A stretch of 64,000 nt of DNA from Mucilaginibacter tundrae. Lineage in GTDB: Bacteria > Bacteroidota > Bacteroidia > Sphingobacteriales > Sphingobacteriaceae. The notes beneath the pieces were generated by a model that made no database searches, had not been told where the DNA came from, and saw only the letters and a program-made list of their open reading frames with translations. Both the position numbers and the translations under genes were made by a program. Every line of letters begins with the position of its first letter. Positions within the stretch are counted from its first letter, which is position 1. The DNA lies in assembly GCF_013408825.1 (NCBI RefSeq), contig NZ_JACCBZ010000007.1, forward strand, positions 62,001 to 126,000, in the 5' to 3' direction. Of this stretch, positions 34,906-43,570 are shown piece after piece.

Positions 34906-37704
34906 TTAGTTTGTTGATTTAACTGTACCGAATTTTGTGAAGTCCCAGGTAACAGAAAGCATAAAGAATCTCCTGATGCCTGTGGTATTGGTTTGTGTGG
35001 TTGTATTGCCCGATATACCCCTGGTGAAATTTAGGTTTTGGTTTAACAGGTCATTTGCCGATAGGGATATTTTAAGTTTATCATCCTTAAGGAATGTTTT
35101 AAAGATGTAGGCATTTAGTTTAGTTAAATGCTCCGCGCTGAATGCCTGCGTAGCCGCATTGTAGGTGTAGTTAACGGTTGATCCGGCACCAAATTTTAGT
35201 GGCAGGTACAAGTTAAACTGGCCATATCCATTAAACCCGGCAGCATTGTTATTGCTAATCGGCTGTAAAGACATATTACTAAATGTGTAAGACGGGCCGC
35301 CTGAAAAATAAAAATCATACTTCTTTTGCACATATTTATACAAATAAAGGCCGCCGGAGTAGGTATGGCTGCGGCCCATATCAAGCTGGCTGTTAATATA
35401 GCTGTACGATATGCTGCCTGAAATATTTGCGTTTAACCCAATCTGTACATCTATCGGGCTGATTTTTTTGCCATACGAGGTAAACACATTATAATTATAA
35501 GGTGTTTCATTATCTAAATTGCTGTATTTGGTGGTATTAATGCCGGTTGTTTGGTCATAAGTGGTATTGTTTACGATGGCACCGTAAGTATTGGAAAATG
35601 TACCACCTACGTATATCTGCTGGCCGCCTAAAACCTGGTATGCGTTATAAAACAAATTAATATTGTTTGTAAACGATGGCTTTAACGTTGGGTTGCCGAT
35701 GGTTATGTTTAGTGGGTCATTATTTATGACAACAGGTTGTATCTGGTCGATGCTGGGCTCGGTATTGTTACCATTATAGGTAAGCCTGAAAGCTTTATAC
35801 TGTGAAAACTTATAAAGGAACATGGCTTGCGGTGCCCAGTTCAAGAAATCACGATTTAAAACATCGCCGGTATATTCATCAATCTGTTTAAACGCGACAT
35901 CCGATACCTTGGTGCCGAAGTTGATCGTAGCCTTTTTATATTGATAATTATATATAGCACCAAGCTGGTTGGTTAACTGGTTAAATTTATAATCGTTGCT
36001 ATTGGCGTTGTCAAAAATATTATACTCACCACCTGGCACAGACTGATTAAATGACTCACGGTTGCTGGTACTATTGTTTACTGCAAAACCATAATTAAAA
36101 AGTAAAGATGTTTTGGTTGTAAGCGGTTCTGAATAGGTAATATTACTGTTTAAAACAGAGCTGACCATATTAGTGGTTTTGTATTGATTGGTAATGTTGG
36201 TGCTATCCACTTTTTTGGTGATTGGATCAAAGTAATCGATCTCAGAGTTCAAATAACCATTGGTAGTGCTCTTATTGTACGATTCACTGAGGCTCCAGGA
36301 TAGTGTACGCCTTGGTTTTTTAAACTTTTTGGTGTAAAAGGCGCTGGCGTCAAATATTTGCTGGTTGCCGTTATTGGTAATATCCCTTTCATCTGTGTTT
36401 ATTTTGTTATTAGCTGAATCTGCAGTAGTTGTGAAATAATTGTTATTCACATGGAAATTTTTAAAGGTTCCATCTACGCTGATTTTTAAATCGGAAGTTG
36501 TATCCAGCTTTATTTTATAGGTAGCATCCAGTTTCTGGCGAAATGCATAATCGTTAAAGTTTTCGGTACTTTTGGTGTTTACAATTCCTGTTGGCAGGGT
36601 TTGCTGGCTGGTTGTATTGGTAGCCCCGCTTACATCAATTGATCCTATTTTATAGTTTGTATTGATGGATTGGTTATCATTATCAAACTTATCATCATAA
36701 TGCACACCGCCAGAGCGCGCAACCGGTATGCCTTTGCCATCATAATAACCGCTAAAAGAATCCAGTGCATCGTTGCTTGTGTTGTTAATGGTTATTCCAC
36801 CATCAACAAACTGAATATCATTGTTGCTTACCCCAAGGCTATTACCGTCCTGAAAGCCAAGCCCTGTACGGCCATCATTAGCAAGTGTACCATAAAGCGC
36901 GAGTTTTTGTTTCTCTTTAAACTTGTTGTATTGCAATTGCCCCTCGTAGTAGCCATCGGTACCCTCGTTGGCATCCACCTTGCCAAACTCGCCGTTCTTT
37001 TTATCCGCCTTGAGCTTAATGTTAATGGTTTTTGTGGTTTTGCCATCATCAATACCGGTAAATGTAGCCTGGTCACTTTTTTTATCGTAAAGTTGTACTT
37101 TGTCAACCATATCTGCACGGATGTTCCTGGTGACGAGGGTAGGATCGTCTCCAAAAAATTCTTCGCCATCAACCAATACCTTGGTTACTGTTTCTCCCTG
37201 TGCGGTAATTTTACCATCCTTATCTACCTGTATGCCGGGGAGTTGCTTTAACAAGTCCTCCACCTTGTCATTTGGCTGGATCACAAACGATTTGGCATTA
37301 TATTCTGTAGTATCACCTTTTATTTTAATAGCCGCTGCCTTCGCTTTCACAATAACATCGGCCAATAAACGAGATCGTAGAATCATGTTGATTCTCCCGA
37401 AATCATGAGTAGTATGGGCTGAATCAAGGTTGAAACTTTCTACATAATCCGCATATTCGGGGTAGGTTATCAGTAACAGAAATTTCCCTTTCGGTAAATT
37501 ATTTATGGCGAAGCTGCCATTGGTTTCGGTCCAGGTAAATGCTTTGAGGATAGAATCCCGGGAGTTTAAAACCGTTATTGTGCTATTAACTAATTTGGAA
37601 TTTGCAGCCGAGTCTGCTACCGATCCTTTTATGGAATATGAATTTTGAGCTTGTAATGATAAGCTCGAAATACAAAGTAAAGCTGCAATAATTGTGAATT
37701 TCAT
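34906..37704 (-). CDS. TonB-dependent receptor-like outer-membrane protein, partner of GLPGLI
   Basis: The 932-residue protein has a signal peptide ending LSLQAQ and a carboxypeptidase-regulatory-like domain at about 22-110 (SIKGSVADSAANSKLVNSTI). A plug follows near 120-240 (LLKQLPGIQVDKDGKITAQG), then a long Asn/Thr/Tyr-rich beta-barrel ending VTWDFTKFGTVKSTN. This is the GLPGLI-linked outer-membrane beta-barrel family rather than a siderophore receptor. No TonB box can be assigned with confidence. It is the first gene of a two-gene unit. Confidence 0.9.
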   Translation of the reverse strand: MKFTIIAALLCISSLSLQAQNSYSIKGSVADSAANSKLVNSTITVLNSRDSILKAFTWTETNGSFAINNLPKGKFLLLITYPEYADYVESFNLDSAHTTHDFGRINMILRSRLLADVIVKAKAAAIKIKGDTTEYNAKSFVIQPNDKVEDLLKQLPGIQVDKDGKITAQGETVTKVLVDGEEFFGDDPTLVTRNIRADMVDKVQLYDKKSDQATFTGIDDGKTTKTINIKLKADKKNGEFGKVDANEGTDGYYEGQLQYNKFKEKQKLALYGTLANDGRTGLGFQDGNSLGVSNNDIQFVDGGITINNTSNDALDSFSGYYDGKGIPVARSGGVHYDDKFDNDNQSINTNYKIGSIDVSGATNTTSQQTLPTGIVNTKSTENFNDYAFRQKLDATYKIKLDTTSDLKISVDGTFKNFHVNNNYFTTTADSANNKINTDERDITNNGNQQIFDASAFYTKKFKKPRRTLSWSLSESYNKSTTNGYLNSEIDYFDPITKKVDSTNITNQYKTTNMVSSVLNSNITYSEPLTTKTSLLFNYGFAVNNSTSNRESFNQSVPGGEYNIFDNANSNDYKFNQLTNQLGAIYNYQYKKATINFGTKVSDVAFKQIDEYTGDVLNRDFLNWAPQAMFLYKFSQYKAFRLTYNGNNTEPSIDQIQPVVINNDPLNITIGNPTLKPSFTNNINLFYNAYQVLGGQQIYVGGTFSNTYGAIVNNTTYDQTTGINTTKYSNLDNETPYNYNVFTSYGKKISPIDVQIGLNANISGSISYSYINSQLDMGRSHTYSGGLYLYKYVQKKYDFYFSGGPSYTFSNMSLQPISNNNAAGFNGYGQFNLYLPLKFGAGSTVNYTYNAATQAFSAEHLTKLNAYIFKTFLKDDKLKISLSANDLLNQNLNFTRGISGNTTTQTNTTGIRRFFMLSVTWDFTKFGTVKSTN

Positions 37705-38036
37705 TTTAGGTTTAATAATGAACCTAAAGTATAACTAAATTTTTAGGTGTCAAAATATTTAACTTTTATTAACAATTAAGGCGCTGTAAATGTAGTGGTT
37801 AAAATTAACTGGGAACCAATATGAACCTTATAGAAAAAGATTCTTAATTCGGGCTAGTCATACAATAATTTTTATCAATAATGTACTAAAATCATTTAAT
37901 GTTGAGCGATTTTTTTATTTTTATTGAATTATTTTATAAAAATTAAAAAATAATTAACTCTTTTTCAAAAACACTTCATAAATTACAGTTTTAAAAATAA
38001 CTGGTTAATATATTTTTATACACTAAGTAATTTTTC
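37705..38036. other. Divergent AT-rich intergenic region
   Basis: These 332 bases separate the TonB/GLPGLI pair from the ATP-grasp cassette and must hold promoters for both. The right half is extremely A/T-rich. I see no coding frame, clear promoter box or inverted repeat. Confidence 0.5.
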
Positions 38037-39485
38037 ATGCAGGAATCAGCTTATTTTAATGAATATTCCCCAATTAATGGTGTTTGGGACGAAATGTATG
38101 GGCAAAATGCGGAGGTAAGGGAGCATTATCGTAAAGTGATTGAATATATTTCAAAAGAATCTGCCGACGATCTCAATAAAAAAGAAGAATTAGCCAAGCG
38201 CTTATTCATGAGCCAGGGTATAACCTTTACTGTTTATAATAGTGGCGAAGGGATTGAGAAAATATTTCCCTTTGATATTATTCCACGCATCATCACCGCT
38301 CCTGAGTGGGCATTTGTTGAAAAAGGTATTAAGCAACGCCTAACCGCGCTTAATTTGTTTTTGAAAGATGTTTATAATAACCAATTTATAGTAAAAGATG
38401 GTATAGTCCCTATCGATATTATATACTCTTGTCCGCATTTTTTGCGCGAAATGTATAAGCTGCAAGTGCCTTATGATATTTACATCCATATTTCAGGCAT
38501 CGATCTGATCCGTGATCATGATGGTACGTTTTATGTTTTGGAAGATAATCTGCGTACTCCATCGGGCGTAAGCTACATGCTGGAGAATCGGGAGATAACC
38601 AAGCGTCTGTTCCCTGACCTGTTACCGCAATGCGGGGTTAGGAGTGTTACCGAGTATCCTACTATATTATATAAGAATTTGCTGGCGATATCACCAAGGC
38701 AAATCAGTAACCCGACAATCGTATTGTTGAGCCCGGGAATTTATAACTCAGCATACTTTGAGCATACCACGCTTGCCCGTTTAATGGGTGTTGAACTGGT
38801 TGAAGGGCGCGATCTGGTGGTGAATAACCACAAAGTATACATGAAAACCACTACTGGTTTACAGCAGGTAGATGTTATTTATCGCAGGGTTGATGATGAT
38901 TATCTTGATCCGCTGGTATTCAACCCGGGCAGTATGTTAGGTGTCGCGGGCATTATGGGTGCATACCGAAAAGGAAACGTTGCTATAGTAAACGCTATAG
39001 GTAATGGCGTTGCCGATGATAAGGCAGTTTATACCTACGTGCCGGATATGATAAGATATTACCTGAATGAAGAACCGATACTGAAGAATGTACCAACTTT
39101 TCAGTTAGGTAATATTGAAGAGCGTGAACATGTATTTAAAAGCATGGACAAGATGGTTGTTAAAAAAACCAACGGCAGTGGTGGTTATGGCATGTTGATG
39201 GGCCACGCGGCAACCGAACAGGAAATTGACGAATATAAATTAGAAATATTAAAAGATCCCCGCAATTTCATCGCGCAGCCCACCATCAGCTTATCGGCGG
39301 CGCCTTGTTATATGCAAGGCTCGTTGCAACCGCGACGTATTGATTTACGGCCTTACGCTTTATACGGCCCTGATGGGATAGAAATTGTGCCGGGGGGATT
39401 GACGAGAGTGGCATTGAAGGAAGGATCATTGGTAGTAAATAGCTCGCAAGGGGGTGGAAGTAAGGACACGTGGGTATTGGCGTAA
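38037..39485 (+). CDS. Circularly permuted ATP-grasp type 2 protein
   Basis: The 482-residue cytosolic protein matches the circularly permuted ATP-grasp type 2 family (the old DUF404/DUF407 pair): FNEYSPINGVWDEMYGQNAE at the start, EDNLRTPSGVSYMLENR in the middle and VVKKTNGSGGYGMLMG as the nucleotide loop. ATP-grasp enzymes form amide bonds through acyl phosphates. It is the first gene of a conserved three-gene cassette with an alpha-E protein and a transglutaminase, proposed in the comparative-genomics literature to be a peptide-ligation or modification system; substrates are unproven. Confidence 0.93.
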   Translation: MQESAYFNEYSPINGVWDEMYGQNAEVREHYRKVIEYISKESADDLNKKEELAKRLFMSQGITFTVYNSGEGIEKIFPFDIIPRIITAPEWAFVEKGIKQRLTALNLFLKDVYNNQFIVKDGIVPIDIIYSCPHFLREMYKLQVPYDIYIHISGIDLIRDHDGTFYVLEDNLRTPSGVSYMLENREITKRLFPDLLPQCGVRSVTEYPTILYKNLLAISPRQISNPTIVLLSPGIYNSAYFEHTTLARLMGVELVEGRDLVVNNHKVYMKTTTGLQQVDVIYRRVDDDYLDPLVFNPGSMLGVAGIMGAYRKGNVAIVNAIGNGVADDKAVYTYVPDMIRYYLNEEPILKNVPTFQLGNIEEREHVFKSMDKMVVKKTNGSGGYGMLMGHAATEQEIDEYKLEILKDPRNFIAQPTISLSAAPCYMQGSLQPRRIDLRPYALYGPDGIEIVPGGLTRVALKEGSLVVNSSQGGGSKDTWVLA

Positions 39486-39581
39486 GCCCCCAACCCCCTG
39501 AAGGGGGAGCAAAAAAGTATTTATGAATAGAGATATAAATAAACAATCACGAATTAATTCCCCCTTCAGGGGGTTAGGGGG
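39485..39581. repeat. REP-like palindromic element, type B (two inverted arms)
   Basis: The left arm (39485-39509) reads GCCCCCAACCCCCTGAAGGG and onward; the right arm (39559-39581) is its inverted counterpart, TCCCCCTTCAGGGGGTTAGG and onward. The pair fills the gap between the ATP-grasp stop and the alpha-E start. The G-rich end sits directly upstream of the alpha-E ATG and could act as a Shine-Dalgarno sequence. Confidence 0.8.
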
Positions 39582-39584
39582 TAT

Positions 39585-40526
39585 ATGTTAAGCAGGGTAG
39601 CAGCAAGTTTTTATTGGTTAAGCCGTTACATTGAGCGTAGCGACGGTATGTTACGTATGCTCAAAATAAATTATGCTTCATCGCAGGATGCTGTGCAGGA
39701 ATTTACATGGGAGCCGGTGATCAGGATTTACGCGGGATTGGATGAGGAGGATGAAGACCATGCCCCATTGGATACCGATAGCCGGGCCGTACTTAAATTC
39801 ATGGTTACAGGCAAGGCTAACGCTAATTCCGTTTTAAACATTATCACACTCGCCCGTGAAAACGCGCGTGGGGTGCAGGAGCATATCACCAAAGACCTTT
39901 GGCAATGCCTGAATGAATACTACCACACTATAAAAGATCCTAAAATAGAAAAAGCTTTGCAGCGTGAAGATCCTATTGGGGTGTTGGATATCCTGATTAA
40001 ACAGGTAATGCTATACTACGGTACGGTAGAGATCACCATGGAACGCGGCGAGGGGCGCAGCTTTATGAATATAGGCAAGTATTTGGAACGCGCCATACAA
40101 TCCGTGGATCTATTGGATACCAAATTCGGCTCTATCGATGATAACCCGGACCTGCTTACGGATACTACGTACTGGAAACACCTTCTGTTGTCTTTAGGCG
40201 GGTATGAACTCTACCTAAAAACCTACCGTGAAGGATTTGAAGCTGAAAATGTACTAGAGCAGGTTGCGTTGAATAACGATTTTCCGCGCTCCGTGATCTA
40301 TTCTGTAAACAATATCCAGCGATATTTTGAGCGGTTGAAGAACGAGAGCAATATCAATGATTTTCGTGATCTGTCATTCCAGATCGGCAGGTTACAGAGC
40401 CGTATTAAGTACAGCTCAGTTAAAAGCATACGCGAAGAAGGGCTGCATACTTTTTTAGCCCAGATTCGCGGCGAACTTTACGGTATTGCCAACAGGTTGA
40501 ACGAGTATTATTTTGCTCATTCCTAA
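39585..40526 (+). CDS. Alpha-E domain protein
   Basis: The 313-residue, mostly helical protein opens with the alpha-E signature MLSRVAASFYWLSRYIERSD and carries typical later segments (ARENARGVQEHIT, YLERAIQSVDLLD). The domain is nearly always encoded beside the circularly permuted ATP-grasp gene, often with a transglutaminase, exactly as here. Its function is not known. The ATG follows the G-rich arm of a REP-like element at a spacing of 3 bases. Confidence 0.95.
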   Translation: MLSRVAASFYWLSRYIERSDGMLRMLKINYASSQDAVQEFTWEPVIRIYAGLDEEDEDHAPLDTDSRAVLKFMVTGKANANSVLNIITLARENARGVQEHITKDLWQCLNEYYHTIKDPKIEKALQREDPIGVLDILIKQVMLYYGTVEITMERGEGRSFMNIGKYLERAIQSVDLLDTKFGSIDDNPDLLTDTTYWKHLLLSLGGYELYLKTYREGFEAENVLEQVALNNDFPRSVIYSVNNIQRYFERLKNESNINDFRDLSFQIGRLQSRIKYSSVKSIREEGLHTFLAQIRGELYGIANRLNEYYFAHS

Positions 40527-40568
40527 ATAATTAAAACATTCGGTTAACATCCATCTTAATATATCACG

Positions 40569-41537
40569 ATGCCTGAAATAGAGATTAAACATATAACCCG
40601 GTATATTTACGATAGCCCTGTTCGCGACAGCGCGAACCAGATCATCTTATACCCTATAAATGATGAGTACCAGGATGTGGTAAAGCAGGAGATCACCATT
40701 ACCGGTAGCCCGCTTGTTGATACGCATATTGATTATTATGGAAACGAAGTTGGCAGCTTTACCTATGTAGAGCCACACATGGAAATGACCATCAGCTCAA
40801 AGATCACCGTAAATACCAGGCACCGGCTACTACCTGTAAATGATATTTTCCCCGGCGAACAGTGGGAAGACCTAAAACGCCTGCAAAGCATAGTACCTTA
40901 TATCGATTTTTTAAAACAAGAATATTTCGAGGGATTATCAGAATTAAAAGCCATTGTGGAAGCCGAAAAAGCAAAGGATGATACCCCATATCAGGTCGTA
41001 TTGCGCTTTTGCCAGTATGTGTATGATAACTTTGATTATATAAAAGGCGTTACCACTGTTGATACTACTTTGGATGAGATCTGGAAGATCAAATCAGGTG
41101 TTTGCCAGGATTTTGCGCATATCCTAATGGAAATGCTGCGTATTATTAACATACCTGCACGTTATGTGAGCGGCTACATCTGTACAGGCCAAAACGGTAT
41201 GCGGGGCGAAGGCGCTACCCACGCCTGGGCCGAAGCCTACATCCCCGATTACGGCTGGCTCGGCCTCGATCCAACCAACAACTGCATAGCTAACGAATCG
41301 CATGTGCGCTTAGCTGTAGGCCGTAATTTCTCGGATTGCTCCCCGGTAAAAGGCGTTTACAAAGGCTCCGCTAAACACAAACTGGAAGTAGCGGTAACCG
41401 TAGATGAAGACGATAACTACTACAACCAGGAAAAGCAAGTAATAGAAGTACCCATTGCCAGCCAGGTTACAGAAGTGTCCAAAAATAGCTACCAAAGGTA
41501 TATGGAGATGATCCAACAGCAACAGCAGCAGCAATAG
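40569..41537 (+). CDS. Transglutaminase-like cysteine peptidase family protein
   Basis: The 322-residue cytosolic protein has an N-terminal beta domain (bacterial transglutaminase-like N-terminal region) and a transglutaminase core. The complete catalytic triad is C179 (SGVCQDFAH), H218 (GATHAWAEA) and D234 (WLGLDPTNN). The C-terminus is a run of glutamines (7 Q residues in the final stretch), encoded by mixed CAA/CAG codons. It completes the ATP-grasp / alpha-E cassette and may cleave or transfer the peptide that the ATP-grasp enzyme builds (inference). Confidence 0.95.
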   Translation: MPEIEIKHITRYIYDSPVRDSANQIILYPINDEYQDVVKQEITITGSPLVDTHIDYYGNEVGSFTYVEPHMEMTISSKITVNTRHRLLPVNDIFPGEQWEDLKRLQSIVPYIDFLKQEYFEGLSELKAIVEAEKAKDDTPYQVVLRFCQYVYDNFDYIKGVTTVDTTLDEIWKIKSGVCQDFAHILMEMLRIINIPARYVSGYICTGQNGMRGEGATHAWAEAYIPDYGWLGLDPTNNCIANESHVRLAVGRNFSDCSPVKGVYKGSAKHKLEVAVTVDEDDNYYNQEKQVIEVPIASQVTEVSKNSYQRYMEMIQQQQQQQ

Positions 41538-41568
41538 AGCGTATTAGCAGCTAGCAAGATTTGGCTGT

Positions 41569-41594
41569 ACTGTTTCACGAAACAGGTGAAACAG
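41569..41594. repeat. parS-like split palindrome 1
   Basis: ACTGTTTCAC and GTGAAACAGT are perfect complements separated by GAAACAG. The half-sites equal those of the ParB site parS (TGTTTCACGTGAAACA) but the spacing is 7 bases too long. Confidence 0.5.
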
Positions 41595-41709
41595 TATGGT
41601 ACATTTGGTACACTTTTTACCTCAAAAACGCCCGAAAAAGCACCAAAAACGCGGTTATTACACGCTGATTTGGCTGCTTTTTCGTTCAAAAAATGCCATT
41701 TTTAGCGCT

Positions 41710-41766
41710 AAAATCATCAAAAAACGACTGTTTTTACTCAATATTTTGTTGTTTTTTGATGATTTT
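41710..41766. repeat. 16-base perfect inverted repeat
   Basis: AAAATCATCAAAAAAC at 41710-41725 pairs exactly with GTTTTTTGATGATTTT at 41751-41766, with a 25-base loop. Confidence 0.8.
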
Positions 41767-41818
41767 TAATCAATAAATTGCTTTTTTAACCTGTTTGATG
41801 ACCTTGCCATGCTGAATT

Positions 41819-41835
41819 TGTTTCAGCGTGAAACA
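41819..41835. repeat. parS-like palindrome 2 with one inserted base
   Basis: TGTTTCAGCGTGAAACA differs from the widely conserved parS sequence TGTTTCACGTGAAACA only by one extra G in the centre. Confidence 0.5.
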
Positions 41836-41851
41836 CTTTTCTCCCATTGTG

Positions 41852-41933
41852 ATTCTGAGCGGAGCGAAGAATCTTTTAAACCACGTACAGCCAATTTCGC
41901 AGATCGAAGAAGATTCTTCGCTCCGCTCAGAAT
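41852..41933. repeat. 23-base perfect inverted repeat of a dispersed family
   Basis: The left arm at 41852-41874 (ATTCTGAGCGGAGCGAAGAA and three more bases) pairs perfectly with 41911-41933; the loop is 36 bases. Partial relatives occur at 58300-58323, about 45857-45880 and about 44583-44598. It may also terminate transcription of the convergent genes. Confidence 0.8.
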
Positions 41934-41974
41934 GACAAAAAGCAGATATTATTTAAATACTTGATACTAAAACC

Positions 41975-42490
41975 CTACTCCGCTTTCTTCACCGCCGCGA
42001 TCAACTCCGGCACCTTAGGCGACTTATCAAAAGCCTCAACCAATTTACCGTTGCGGCCATAAATAGCGATGTAAGGGGTAGTAGCTACTGAGTAATAGCG
42101 TTGTATTTTATAGTCGGGATATTCAGTACCCATCAACACGTTGGGCTGTGCGGCGAAAACATAATCGCGGTGAAACTCCTTCAACATTTTTAGCATATTG
42201 ATTTGGGTAAAGGTCACCAGTACAATTTGGATATTTTTAAAGTCTGTTATATGAGGTTTCAACTCATACATCAGGCGCTGGCAGTGGCTGCAATCCGGCG
42301 AGAAATAAACAAACATAACCGCTTTGCCTTTTTTTAGGTTAGCGTTGGTTATGTAAACACTATCCTTACTTAAAATATGAAAAGCTGGTATATTTTGAAT
42401 ACTTGGCGACGGGTTTTTCACCGCGGCATCTTGTGCCTGGCTGCAACCAGCTATGATGATCAGGCTTAAAAAAACTAATATTTTTTTCAT
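41975..42490 (-). CDS. Thioredoxin-fold lipoprotein (TlpA/ResA-like)
   Basis: This protein of 171 residues starts at the ATG ending at 42490 (the frame extends to a GTG at 42508 that lacks a signal). The lipobox cysteine is in LIIIAGCSQAQ. The redox motif CxxC is present as SPDCSHCQRL, and a cis-proline region appears at VATTPYIAIYG. Such proteins reduce periplasmic disulphides or serve cytochrome maturation. Partner unknown; it may join the neighbouring oxidoreductase gene in one transcript. Confidence 0.88.
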   Translation of the reverse strand: MKKILVFLSLIIIAGCSQAQDAAVKNPSPSIQNIPAFHILSKDSVYITNANLKKGKAVMFVYFSPDCSHCQRLMYELKPHITDFKNIQIVLVTFTQINMLKMLKEFHRDYVFAAQPNVLMGTEYPDYKIQRYYSVATTPYIAIYGRNGKLVEAFDKSPKVPELIAAVKKAE

Positions 42491-42545
42491 TTGATTAATG
42501 TTGTTCACGTGTAGAATTTATATGCAGAGCAATTGTACGATAATT

Positions 42546-43562
42546 TTAATTTTCCAGCAACTCAATTTGCCAGGCAACCTGCTCTTCGGTTACAGGGAAT
42601 AACGCATTATTGCGTATTGTATGATGCACGGCCTCAAATATATGTTCGTAGCAACCTTTTTTACCAGGGATCAGCTCGGTAGTTTTAGTGCCATCTACAC
42701 CGATGGTTACCAATTTGCCTTCATTCCCTTCAGGCTCAAAGCCATAGGCAGGGTCCGTTGGTAGCATACCCTTGTCTAACTGATCTTCCTGTACATCGGC
42801 ACGGTTCTTTATAAAACTACCTACCGTACCGTTGATCACAAAGCCCGCCTGCGGTTCAACCGTAAGCATACCCGATGTTAAAAATACATTCAATTGGTGC
42901 GGATAAGTTAAGCGGTAACTAAAATAATCGGGCACTTCTGAACCTTCCCGATGGGTAGAGGTCACCCTGTCAAATGACAGAGGCTTGCCAAATAAACTGA
43001 TGGCGTTATCTACCAAATGCGCGCCCAGATCATATACCAAACCCGCCGCGGCAAAATCTTTCTTCTCTTTAAATAATTTCGGCCCGATCGCCGCCTTGTA
43101 TCTATCCAGCCTGAAATGTACTTCTATCAATTCGCCAAGCTTGCCGCTTTCTATTACTTCTTTGGTTGATAAAAAGCCGCTATCGTATCGGCGGTTCTGG
43201 TAAACCATCACATGCAGATTAAGTTCACGGCCTAAATCATATAATGCTTTCACCTCGGCAACTGTTGCCGCGCAGGGCTTTTCAATCAGCACATGCTTAC
43301 CGGCTTTCAGTGCTTTTGTCGCATGTTCAAAATGCAGGTAATTTGGAGTGTTTACAATGATCAGCTCAATCTCATTATCGTTCAGCAAATCATCAATAGC
43401 ATCATAACTAATAATGTCGGGATAAATTTTCGCTGCTTTTTTCTCGTGGCGTTCAACTACCGCCTTTAGTTTAAATGCGGGGTTAGTGGCTATAAATGGC
43501 GCGTGAAATATCCTGCCAGACATTCCGTAAGCCATAATACCGGTTATAATAGGTTTCGACAT
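42546..43562 (-). CDS. Gfo/Idh/MocA family oxidoreductase
   Basis: The 338-residue cytosolic enzyme has an N-terminal Rossmann fold (GIMAYGMSGRIFHAPFI; the usual GxGxxG is relaxed to GMSGR), the EKPCA motif (HVLIEKPCAATVAEV) with the family lysine, and a C-terminal alpha/beta domain. It matches YdgJ-like members. Substrates are sugars or inositols; the specific one is unknown. It ends 8 bases upstream in order from DUF4142 on the same strand. Confidence 0.93.
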   Translation of the reverse strand: MSKPIITGIMAYGMSGRIFHAPFIATNPAFKLKAVVERHEKKAAKIYPDIISYDAIDDLLNDNEIELIIVNTPNYLHFEHATKALKAGKHVLIEKPCAATVAEVKALYDLGRELNLHVMVYQNRRYDSGFLSTKEVIESGKLGELIEVHFRLDRYKAAIGPKLFKEKKDFAAAGLVYDLGAHLVDNAISLFGKPLSFDRVTSTHREGSEVPDYFSYRLTYPHQLNVFLTSGMLTVEPQAGFVINGTVGSFIKNRADVQEDQLDKGMLPTDPAYGFEPEGNEGKLVTIGVDGTKTTELIPGKKGCYEHIFEAVHHTIRNNALFPVTEEQVAWQIELLEN

Positions 43563-43570
43563 GTATATAT

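Larger units (their letters stand above)
41538..41974. other. 437-base intergenic region packed with inverted repeats
   Basis: No gene is visible. The region holds at least five separate structures: split GTTTCAC/GTGAAAC sites at 41569-41594 and 41819-41835, a 10-base stem (41633-41642 with 41675-41684), a 16-base perfect stem (41710-41725 with 41751-41766) and a 23-base perfect stem (41852-41874 with 41911-41933). The flanking genes are convergent. Confidence 0.7.

Noticed and set aside
36670..37251. A 193-codon open frame on the + strand
   Set aside because: It is antisense to the plug region of the GLPGLI-linked receptor, with no domain signature.
39485..39581. CRISPR-like repeat pair
   Set aside because: There are only two arms, they are inverted rather than direct, and no spacers or cas genes are present.
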